The notes under the pieces are model-generated. The model saw only the letters and a list, made by a program, of their open reading frames with translations, was not told the origin of the DNA and ran no database searches. From contig JAIXTP010000027.1 in NCBI GenBank assembly GCA_027483895.1, positions 62,001-126,000 of the forward strand: 64,000 nt of DNA, given 5' to 3'. Shown here piece after piece: positions 36,843 to 44,020 of the stretch. Every line of letters begins with the position of its first letter. The stretch's first letter is position 1. Origin of the DNA: Hyphomicrobiales bacterium. Lineage in GTDB: Bacteria; Pseudomonadota; Alphaproteobacteria; Rhizobiales; Beijerinckiaceae. A program made the position numbers and the translations under genes.

Positions 36843-37243
36843 CGCGCCACGGGGCCCTCGAACCAGGCGCGGGCGACGTGGCTTTCATGCAGCGTGACGC
36901 GGATCTTCACGATCCCTTCCGAGCCGGGGCCGAGCGCGCCGGTGCGCGCCGCGTCCGCCATGCGGTCGAAGACGTAGCGGGAGAGGAATTCGGTCGTGGT
37001 CTGGCGGCCCGCGAATTCCGGCACTTCGTCCAGGTTCCGGTAATTGATCGGCTCGATCGCCGCTTTCAGCGCGTCATGCGCCCGGCCGATGTCGACGACC
37101 ACCTCGTATTCGTTCAGCGTCTCGCGGAAGAAGGCCACGTCGATCACGAAGGTGGCGCCGTGGACGCGCTGCGCGGGGCCGAAGAACTCGCCCTTGAACG
37201 AGTGGGCGATCATGATGTGGTCGCGGACTTCGAGAGCGTACAT
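36839..37243 (-). CDS. 6-pyruvoyl-tetrahydropterin synthase homologue with altered active site
   Basis: This 134-residue protein has the tunnelling fold of PTPS/QueD: a first strand MYALEVRDHIMIAHSFKG, central VVVDIGRAHDALK, LDEVPEFAGRQTTTEFLSRYVFDRM and the C-terminal glutamate in VTLHESHVARAWF. In QueD-type enzymes zinc is held by one His and an HxH pair, and a Cys is catalytic. Here H14 and H28 are present, but the pair reads VHGATF, so the third His is Ala30, and no Cys occurs in the segment between. It may bind the metal differently or do another reaction on a pterin-like ring. It is second in the operon. Confidence 0.75.
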   Translation of the reverse strand: MYALEVRDHIMIAHSFKGEFFGPAQRVHGATFVIDVAFFRETLNEYEVVVDIGRAHDALKAAIEPINYRNLDEVPEFAGRQTTTEFLSRYVFDRMADAARTGALGPGSEGIVKIRVTLHESHVARAWFEGPVAR

Positions 37244-37253
37244 CGTCTGCCTT

Positions 37254-38243
37254 TCAGTAACGGAGAGAGACCGCGAGGGCGTCGGCCTCGGCGGCGAGCA
37301 AAGCGGGGAGGCGCGCGGGCGCCTCGTCGAACGGGATCTCATGCGTGAGCAGCGCGTCGAGCCGCTCGTCATGCAGCAGGTCGAGAGCCGCGCGCAGCCG
37401 GCGCGCATAGTCCCAGCGCGGGCGCCGGGAGGGGGAGACATGGCCGACCTGCGAGGCGGCGATCCGCAGCCGCTTTGCATGGAAGGCGCCGCCGAGCGCG
37501 ACGGGGATGGTGCCTTCGCCGTACCAGCTGAGTTCGACGACCGTCGCCTCGAAGCCCGCCGAGGCGAGCGCGGTTTCGAGACCAGCCGGATGCGCGGAGG
37601 CGTGGAACACGACGTCCGCCTCGCCCGGCGCGGCGGCCGGTGCGGCGAAGTCGAGACCGAGCGCCTCGGCGAGCGCGGCGCGGGCGGGGTTGCGGTCCAC
37701 GAGCGTCACCTCGGCCCCCGGAAGCCGCCCGGCCAAGGCGCCGACGAGCGCGCCGACGAAGCCGCCGCCGACGACGACGATCCGGTCGCCCGGGCCCGCG
37801 CCGGAATCCCACAACGCGTTGAGGGCCGTTTCCATATTGGCCGCGAGCACCGCACGCCGAGGCGGCACGACGATCGGCACCGGGTGAAGCATCGCGACGG
37901 GCGCGGTGAACAGCGATTGATGCGGGTGCAGGCAGAAGACGGTGCGGCCCGCGAGCTCCGCGGGGCCGTCCTCCACCACGCCCACGGCCGCATAGCCGTA
38001 TTTGACGGGCGCGGGGAACGAGCCCTCCTGAAGCGGGCAGCGCATGCGCTCATGCTCGGACGCGGGCACGCGGCCTTCGAAGACCAGCCGTTCGGTGCCG
38101 CGGCTCACGCCGGAAAAAAGGGTGCGCACGAGCGCCTCGCCGTCGCCGGGCGCTTTGACCGGAGCTTCGCGAAGCTCTAGTCGTCCCGGAGCCGCGACCC
38201 ATAATGCTCGGGCGTCGAACGAACCCTTCCCGACTTCGATCAC
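37254..38243 (-). CDS. MDR-family dehydrogenase without structural zinc site
   Basis: The protein has 329 residues from a GTG at 38243 that is preceded by GAGGGG at good spacing; no ATG fits. The N-terminal SGVSRGTERLVFEGRVP and the Rossmann motif VVVGGGFVGALVGALAG place it in the medium-chain dehydrogenase superfamily. The four-Cys structural zinc loop is absent, as in BchC-like members. It is first in the operon and 10 bases ahead of the pterin-synthase homologue. The substrate is unknown. Confidence 0.7.
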   Translation of the reverse strand: MIEVGKGSFDARALWVAAPGRLELREAPVKAPGDGEALVRTLFSGVSRGTERLVFEGRVPASEHERMRCPLQEGSFPAPVKYGYAAVGVVEDGPAELAGRTVFCLHPHQSLFTAPVAMLHPVPIVVPPRRAVLAANMETALNALWDSGAGPGDRIVVVGGGFVGALVGALAGRLPGAEVTLVDRNPARAALAEALGLDFAAPAAAPGEADVVFHASAHPAGLETALASAGFEATVVELSWYGEGTIPVALGGAFHAKRLRIAASQVGHVSPSRRPRWDYARRLRAALDLLHDERLDALLTHEIPFDEAPARLPALLAAEADALAVSLRY

Positions 38244-38255
38244 ACGGATCCCCTC

Positions 38256-40064
38256 ATGCCCGAGCGCTCCGGCCCCGTCTCGACCGTCGCCGTGGATACG
38301 ACGCCGACCGGTATCCAGTCCATGGCCGAGCTCGGGACGCGACGCTTCGTCGTTCTGGCCTTGAACGTCGTGACCTATCTGGCGCTCGCCGGCGTTTCGG
38401 CGAGTGTGCTGGGGGCGGGAGGCTGGACGGCGATCGATGCGGTGATGTTCCTCTGCTTCCTCGTCGCCGCGCCTTGGAGCGTGCTCGGTTTCTGGAACGC
38501 GGTGATCGGGCTTTGGCTTCTGCACGGCGTGAAGGACGGGATGCATCGCGTCGCGCCCTATGCCGAGGCGGGCGACCGGCCGGTGCCGCTGACCGACCGC
38601 ACCGCGGTGCTGATGACGCTGCGCAACGAGGATCCCTCCCGCGCCTTCATGCGGCTGCGGGTGGTGAAGGACTCGGTGGACGCGACCGGGCAGGGCGGCG
38701 CCTTCGACTATTTCGTACTGAGCGATACGACCGATCCCGCGGTCGCGGCCGCCGAGGAAGCCGCCTTCGCGGCGTGGCGCGCCTCGAGCGCGCGGCCCGA
38801 TCATCTGCATTATCGTCGGCGCGAGACGAATACCGGCTTCAAGGCCGGCAATGTCGACGACTTCTGCCGTCGCTGGGGCGCGGACTACGCCTTCATGCTG
38901 CCGCTCGACGCCGACAGCCTGATGGCGGGCGAGACGATCGTGCGCATGGCGAGGATCATGCAGGCGCATCCGAAGCTCGGCATCCTGCAGAGCCTCGTCG
39001 TCGGGGCGCCCACGGACAGCGGCTTCGCGCGGCTCTTCCAGTTCGGCATGCGCCACGGCATGCGGCCCTACACGATGGGGCAGGCCTGGTGGACGGCGGA
39101 TTGCGGGCCTTTCTGGGGGCACAACGCCTTCGTGCGCATCGCGCCCTTCGTCGAGCATTGCGGCCTGCCCGTGATCCCCGGCGGGCCGCCCTTCGGCGGG
39201 CACGTGCTCTCGCATGATCAGGTCGAGGCGACGCTGATGCGCAAGGCGGGCTACGAGGTCCGCGTGCTGCCGGCGGAGGGCGGAAGCTGGGAGGACAACC
39301 CGCCGACCGTCTTCGAATTCTCCCGGCGCGACGTGCGCTGGTGTCAGGGCAATCTTCAATATCTCAAGATCCTCGATCTGCCGGGTCTCCTGCCGATCAG
39401 CCGGTTCCAGCTCGTCTGGGCGATCCTGATGTTCATCGGCGTTCCCGCCTGGACGCTGATGATCCTTTTGGCCGCGCTGAAGCCGTTCGAGACCGCCGAT
39501 CTGGCGGGCGGCTTCCCCGCGGGGCCCGCGACCGCGCTCTATGCGGCCTTCCTCCTGATGTATCTCGCCCCGAAGCTCGCGGGCTTCCTCGACGTGGCCC
39601 TGACGCGGGGCGGGGCGGCGCGCTGGGGCGGCGGCTTGCGCTTCGCGGCGGGCGCCGTCACCGAAGTGCTCTTCTCCTTCCTCCTCGGTGCCGTGACGAC
39701 GTTCCGCATCGCGATCTTCATGATCGGGCTCGTCTTCGGCCGCACGGTCGTCTGGAACGGGCAGGCGCGCGATGCGCACGAGCTTTCATGGGGCACGGCC
39801 GTGCGGGGGCTGTGGCCGCAGACGCTGTTCGGGGTCGTCGTTCTCGGGCTCATGGGGTCACAGTCGACGGCGCTCGCGCTCTGGTCCCTGCCGCTGACGC
39901 TCGGCTTCCTCACCGCGATCCCCTTCGCGGTGCTGACCTCGGCCCACGGGCTCGGCCATGTGCTGGCGAAGCTCCATCTCTGCGCGATCCCCGAGGAGTT
40001 CGAGGCGCCGGCCGAGATCGTCGCGCTGGGCGATGCGCCCGACGCCCTGCAGGCCGCGGCATGA
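38256..40064 (+). CDS. opgH: Glucan biosynthesis glucosyltransferase H
   Basis: The 602-residue inner-membrane protein makes the beta-glucan backbone of osmoregulated periplasmic glucans from UDP-glucose. It has two N-terminal membrane helices, a GT2 domain (LMTLRNEDPSRAFMRL, LPLDADSLM, QAWWTADCGPFWGHNAF), the RRDVRWCQGNLQY product-site motif, and several C-terminal helices. The ATG at 38256 is only 12 bases from the divergent GTG start and has no clear ribosome-binding site, so a start at the Met at 38322 is possible. No opgG is adjacent. Confidence 0.88.
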   Translation: MPERSGPVSTVAVDTTPTGIQSMAELGTRRFVVLALNVVTYLALAGVSASVLGAGGWTAIDAVMFLCFLVAAPWSVLGFWNAVIGLWLLHGVKDGMHRVAPYAEAGDRPVPLTDRTAVLMTLRNEDPSRAFMRLRVVKDSVDATGQGGAFDYFVLSDTTDPAVAAAEEAAFAAWRASSARPDHLHYRRRETNTGFKAGNVDDFCRRWGADYAFMLPLDADSLMAGETIVRMARIMQAHPKLGILQSLVVGAPTDSGFARLFQFGMRHGMRPYTMGQAWWTADCGPFWGHNAFVRIAPFVEHCGLPVIPGGPPFGGHVLSHDQVEATLMRKAGYEVRVLPAEGGSWEDNPPTVFEFSRRDVRWCQGNLQYLKILDLPGLLPISRFQLVWAILMFIGVPAWTLMILLAALKPFETADLAGGFPAGPATALYAAFLLMYLAPKLAGFLDVALTRGGAARWGGGLRFAAGAVTEVLFSFLLGAVTTFRIAIFMIGLVFGRTVVWNGQARDAHELSWGTAVRGLWPQTLFGVVVLGLMGSQSTALALWSLPLTLGFLTAIPFAVLTSAHGLGHVLAKLHLCAIPEEFEAPAEIVALGDAPDALQAAA

Positions 40065-40813
40065 GGCTCGCCGAGCTTCTCGCCTCCGCCAAGGGCCTCG
40101 CCCGCTCCATCGCGGTCTATCACGGCGACCGGGCGCGGCACCGGGCGATGGATGCGCTTCACTCGCGCTTCCTGAAGCCGGGCGATCTCGCCTTCGACAT
40201 CGGCTCGCATGTGGGCGACCGGACCGCGAGCTTCCGCAGGCTCGGCGCCCGCGTGGTCGCGCTGGAGCCGCAGCCGGGGCCGGCGGCGGTGATCCGGACG
40301 CTGTTCTTCTTCGACCGGCATGTGACGCTTCTGCGTTTCGCGGCAGCGGATTTCGAGGGCGAACTCGTGTTCCGGGTGAACACGCGCAACCCGACCGTCT
40401 CGACCGCCTCGGCCGACTTCACGGCCTCCGCCGACGGGGCCGAGGGGTGGGAAGGACAGGTCTGGGACAAGGAGATCCGCATCCCGTCGACCACGCTCGA
40501 CGCGTTGATCGCGCGCCATGGCGAACCCGCCTTCGTGAAGATCGACGTCGAGGGCTTCGAGGATGCGGTGCTGGCCGGTCTATCGCGCCCGCTCTCGGCG
40601 CTTTCCTTCGAATTCACGACCATCTCGCGCGCGGTCGCGCTGCGCTGCATCGACCGCCTGACGGCGCTCGGGGACTACGGCTTCGACGTCGCCATGGGCG
40701 AGACGCAGAAGCTCGTCTTCGGGTCGTGGATCACGGGCGAGGAGATGAAGGCGCATCTCATGCGCCTGCCGCATTCCGCCAATTCCGGCGACGTCTATGC
40801 CGTCCGGCGTTGA
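40061..40813 (+). CDS. FkbM-family methyltransferase
   Basis: The 250-residue protein begins with a 4-base overlap of opgH. SAM-binding motif I reads LAFDIGSHVGDRTASFRRLGA and is followed by VVALEPQ. The FkbM signature FVKIDVEGFEDAVLAGL is clear. These enzymes mostly O-methylate sugars or polyketides. The coupling to opgH suggests that it could methylate the periplasmic glucan or its precursor; that is an inference. Confidence 0.85.
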   Translation: MRLAELLASAKGLARSIAVYHGDRARHRAMDALHSRFLKPGDLAFDIGSHVGDRTASFRRLGARVVALEPQPGPAAVIRTLFFFDRHVTLLRFAAADFEGELVFRVNTRNPTVSTASADFTASADGAEGWEGQVWDKEIRIPSTTLDALIARHGEPAFVKIDVEGFEDAVLAGLSRPLSALSFEFTTISRAVALRCIDRLTALGDYGFDVAMGETQKLVFGSWITGEEMKAHLMRLPHSANSGDVYAVRR

Positions 40814-40862
40814 CGCCACGCGCCCGAATGCTTCAGCTGCCCCGACCGATCCCGGAGCCCGC

Positions 40863-41834
40863 ATGACCCGCATCGCCTTCGCCCTCGTAGCCCTTCTCGC
40901 GATCCTCCCCGCCGCGCGGGCCTATGACCTCGCCAACGAAGTTCCCGTGAAGGTCGAGAACCGGAGCGAACCGGTGCTGTGCGCGGAGAAGGACAATATC
41001 GACCTGTCCTTCCTGTCTCCCGACGTGAAGAGCTTCCGCATCCAGTCCGTGCATCCGGCCTATATCGGCTCGATCGTCGTCGACCGCTGGGCGCCGGACT
41101 TCACGAGCTGCGACATGTCGCATGATCCGTCCTTCGCGGCGGAGGCGCGCCGCGTGACCTTCTTCGAAAACACCGAAATCTGGCTGACCGGTTACACCTA
41201 TCCGTCCTTCTGGCGGCCGGCGACGGTGCCGGTGCGGGTCGGCGACCGGGTGGAGCGCGGCCTCCATGTCGTCCAGCTCTGGGTGCGCCATCAGGAGCGC
41301 GCGGAGGAGGTGATCGCCTTCTATCCGCCGGACGGCTATTGGCGCGCCCGGCCGCTGCCGCCTCAGAACCTGCGCTGGACGGCCTACGGCTCGTCCTTCC
41401 TCGTCGGGCCCGTCGACTTCAAGCTCCGCCCCGTGGTGGAGCTGAACGAGATCGCCTTCGATCCGAAGACGAAGACCTTCACGTTGAGCTTCAAGGCGGG
41501 CGGCAGCGCCACCATGCGGATCGATACGCTCGATCCGGACCGGATCATTCTCGACGTGACCTATGACGGCGTCCCGCGCGATCGCCCCTTCGCGGCGATC
41601 CGGTCGATGTACGTCACGGAGTTCAATTCCGACACCGCGCATGTCGCATGGCGGACCAAGAACGGTCAGGCTTGGGGCGAAAGCCGGGTCATGGACTTCA
41701 AGGGCGCCGACGCCACCGAGTTCTGGACCGGCCGGCTGATGCCCTCGCGGCACAATACCAGCGCGCCGGACACGGTTTTCGGCCGTTTCTCGAAGGGCCT
41801 GCCCGAACCCTCGAAGCCCGCGGCCGCGAAATAG
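40863..41834 (+). CDS. Periplasmic protein of unknown function in the opgH operon
   Basis: The 323-residue protein has a signal peptide (MTRIAFALVALLAILPAARA). The mature part is beta-rich with few charges in runs, three Cys (in VLCAEKD and TSCDMSHD plus the signal region excluded), and aromatic motifs such as GYTYPSFWRPATVPVRVGDRVERGL. I do not recognise a domain. It follows the FkbM gene by 49 bases on the same strand, which suggests a role in processing or handling the glucan in the periplasm, where OpgG would normally act. It is not OpgG by sequence. Confidence 0.65.
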   Translation: MTRIAFALVALLAILPAARAYDLANEVPVKVENRSEPVLCAEKDNIDLSFLSPDVKSFRIQSVHPAYIGSIVVDRWAPDFTSCDMSHDPSFAAEARRVTFFENTEIWLTGYTYPSFWRPATVPVRVGDRVERGLHVVQLWVRHQERAEEVIAFYPPDGYWRARPLPPQNLRWTAYGSSFLVGPVDFKLRPVVELNEIAFDPKTKTFTLSFKAGGSATMRIDTLDPDRIILDVTYDGVPRDRPFAAIRSMYVTEFNSDTAHVAWRTKNGQAWGESRVMDFKGADATEFWTGRLMPSRHNTSAPDTVFGRFSKGLPEPSKPAAAK

Positions 41835-41841
41835 GTCCCGT

Positions 41842-42495
41842 TCAGCCGAGGCGGGCCCGTACCGCCCGGAAGACCGCGCGGAACATGTCCGGCGTCAGTC
41901 GGCCGGTATTCGTGTTGTAGCGGGAGCAGTGATAGCTGTCGTAGAGGCGGATCCCGCCGATCTCGTGCTCCGCGGCATGGCCGAAGGGCACGCGGGAGGG
42001 CGAGGCGCCCAGCGCGCGGACCGTCGATTCATGCGCGATGCGGCCCAGCGCGACCACTGCTTCGAGACGCGGCATGGCCGTAAGCGTGGCCGCGAGGAAA
42101 TTCCGGCAGGTCCCGATTTCCTCGCCCACCGGCTTGTTGGCGGGCGGCACGCAGCGCACGGCATTGGTGAGGAAGCAGTCGGTCAGGACGAGGCCGTCGT
42201 CGATGCGCGCATCGAAGCGGCCGTTGGCGAAGCCGAATTCCGTCAGCGTCGCATAGAGGAGATCGCCCGCGTAATCGCCGGTGAAGGGGCGGCCCGTGCG
42301 GTTGGCGCCCTGCAGACCGGGCGCGAGCCCGACGACCAGAAGCCGTCCCTCGCGATCGCCGAAGGAGGGGACGGGGGCATTGTGTCCGCCGGGGATGCGG
42401 CGGCGCGCCTCCGCGCGGAAGGCGACAAGACGCGGGCAGAGGGGGCAATCCCGGCCCGGTTCGAGCGCCGGGATCACGGTTTCGGCCCGCGTCAT
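41842..42495 (-). CDS. Uracil-DNA glycosylase, family 5 (UDGb)
   Basis: The 217-residue enzyme removes uracil and related deaminated bases from DNA. The family 5 motif GLAPGLQGANRTGRPF spans residues 56-71, lacking the catalytic Asp/Asn of family 4 as UDGb enzymes do, and the C-terminal motif is HCSRYNTNTGRLT. Cysteines C17, C20, C115 and C130 are placed to hold a 4Fe-4S cluster. It starts 7 bases downstream of the NYN gene, so the two are probably co-transcribed. Confidence 0.9.
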   Translation of the reverse strand: MTRAETVIPALEPGRDCPLCPRLVAFRAEARRRIPGGHNAPVPSFGDREGRLLVVGLAPGLQGANRTGRPFTGDYAGDLLYATLTEFGFANGRFDARIDDGLVLTDCFLTNAVRCVPPANKPVGEEIGTCRNFLAATLTAMPRLEAVVALGRIAHESTVRALGASPSRVPFGHAAEHEIGGIRLYDSYHCSRYNTNTGRLTPDMFRAVFRAVRARLG

Positions 42496-42502
42496 GGAAG
42501 GA

Positions 42503-43093
42503 TCAGCCCTCGGTGCCTTCGGGCGTCGTGGCGCGGCGCTCGTAGCTGCGCTGGATGCGCTCGGCCCGCTCCTGCGGATCGCGGCCGATCTTCGGCATCA
42601 GCGTCATGATGTCGAGGAACTCGTCGCATTGGCGGCGAAGCTCGTCGGCGACCATCGGCGGCTGAGAGGTGATCGTGGAGACCACGGTCACCCGGACGCC
42701 GCGGCGCTGCACGGCCTCGACCAGCGAGCGGAAGTCGCCGTCGCCCGAGAACAGAACCATGTGGTTGATGTGCGGCGCGAGCTCCAGCGCGTCGATCGCG
42801 AGCTCGATGTCCATGTTGCCCTTCACCTTGCGGCGGCCGGTGGAGTCGATGAACTCCTTGGTCGGCTTCGTCACCACGCGGTAGCCGTTGTAATCGAGCC
42901 AATCGATCAGCGGGCGGATGGAGGAGTACTCCTGATCCTCGATCAACGCGGTGTAGTAGAAGGCCCGCACGAGCGTGCCGCGCCCCTGGAACTCCTTCAG
43001 GAGCCGCTTGTAATCGATGTCGAAGCCGAGGGCTTTCGCGGTCGCGTAGAGGTTCGCGCCGTCGATGAAAAGGGCGATACGCTCATTTTGCAT
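42503..43093 (-). CDS. NYN-domain protein (LabA/DUF88 family)
   Basis: The 196-residue protein has the PIN-like NYN fold with its acidic cluster: LFIDGANLYATAKALGFDIDY, KVKGNMDIELAIDALE and VLFSGDGDFRSLV. These residues bind metal in RNases of this family. Length matches the bacterial LabA type. Its RNA targets are unknown. A basic, Arg-rich tail follows residue 170. Confidence 0.88.
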   Translation of the reverse strand: MQNERIALFIDGANLYATAKALGFDIDYKRLLKEFQGRGTLVRAFYYTALIEDQEYSSIRPLIDWLDYNGYRVVTKPTKEFIDSTGRRKVKGNMDIELAIDALELAPHINHMVLFSGDGDFRSLVEAVQRRGVRVTVVSTITSQPPMVADELRRQCDEFLDIMTLMPKIGRDPQERAERIQRSYERRATTPEGTEG

Positions 43094-43475
43094 CGTCAAT
43101 CTTCCGTGAGCTCGTTCGATGCGGCCTGTCGAAGATCGGCCGGGGGCTTCGTCGGCAGCCCTGATCGATTCAAAACGCAATCCGGCAAGAGAAGTTACAA
43201 CCGAGAATACGCAGTACCGAGCAAGTGCTACTTTTCATTAGGGAGTGACGGACGACTCGGCTCAAGTCAAGCGTCGACCGTCGCCGTGGATGGGGGTCGG
43301 GCGGCTGTATCCGGGTATGTCGGCCGAAACGCCGCGAGGTGCCCGCCACGGGTGCTGCACGTTGGGAAATCCTTTTGAAGATGGGGTTCGGCAGGAACGC
43401 CTTGCGTCTCAATGACCCGACGTGTATCAGACCCGCTGAAACCCAGAAACCGACTATCCAGAGCACGGAGCGCGC
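43094..43475. other. Intergenic region upstream of rpoZ
   Basis: This 382-base divergent gap must hold promoters for the NYN gene (left) and rpoZ (right). I see no supported open frame or known RNA. The right edge has CACGGAG as ribosome-binding site for rpoZ. The stretch around 43190-43245 is A+T-richer than its surroundings and is the likeliest promoter zone. Confidence 0.45.
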
Positions 43476-43871
43476 ATGGCTCGCGTTACGGTTGAAGATT
43501 GCATCGACAAGGTCGACAACAGGTTCGAGCTCGTTCTGCTCGCGAGCCATCGCGCGCGCATGATCTCGTCCGGGTCGCAGCTGACCATCGATCGCGATCG
43601 CGACAAGAACCCCGTCGTCGCGCTGCGCGAGATCGCCGAGACGACCATCTCGCCGGAGGACCTCAAGGAGGACCTCATCCACTCGCTGCAGAAGCATGTG
43701 GACGTGGACGAGCCCGAGCCCGAATCCGTGCCGATGCTCGGCGCGGTGGCGGGTGCCTCGGCCGACGACTCCAACATCGAATATGACCGCATGACGGAGG
43801 AAGACCTCCTGCGCGGCCTCGAAGGCCTCGTGCCGCCGGCCGACAGCGGCTCGGACGACGAAGGCGAGTGA
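43476..43871 (+). CDS. rpoZ: RNA polymerase omega subunit
   Basis: The 131-residue protein starts [29 protein letters not shown], the omega signature, with [16 protein letters not shown] following. It helps fold and hold the beta-prime subunit. The acidic C-terminal extension (after about residue 70) is usual in this class. It lies upstream of rel, the standard order, and is separated from it by a terminator hairpin. Confidence 0.96.
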   Translation: MARVTVEDCIDKVDNRFELVLLASHRARMISSGSQLTIDRDRDKNPVVALREIAETTISPEDLKEDLIHSLQKHVDVDEPEPESVPMLGAVAGASADDSNIEYDRMTEEDLLRGLEGLVPPADSGSDDEGE

Positions 43872-43898
43872 AACGGGCCTTTCGGCCCTGACGTTTCG

Positions 43899-43928
43899 AA
43901 AAGCCCGGCTTCGGCCGGGCTTTTTCGT
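43899..43928 (+). terminator. Terminator after rpoZ
   Basis: The stem AAAAGCCCGGC / GCCGGGCTTTTT with a TTCG tetraloop is followed by T-rich sequence. A smaller hairpin (GGGCC/GGCCC) precedes it. Confidence 0.85.
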
Positions 43929-44020
43929 ATCGTCGGGCCGGAAATCTTGCAGGATCGACCTGCGATCCCGATACTCGGGCCGAGAACGCCCGCAAGAACG
44001 ACAAGAAAGGTCGCCGCCCG

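Noticed and set aside
41842..42495. Family 4 uracil-DNA glycosylase or UdgX
   Set aside because: The GLAPGLQGANRTGRPF and NTNTGRLT motifs are those of family 5; the KRRIH loop of UdgX is absent.
43094..43475. Signal recognition particle RNA or another stable RNA upstream of rpoZ
   Set aside because: I looked for the SRP core (GGAAGGAAGCAGC type) and did not find it, nor any other known stable RNA pattern.
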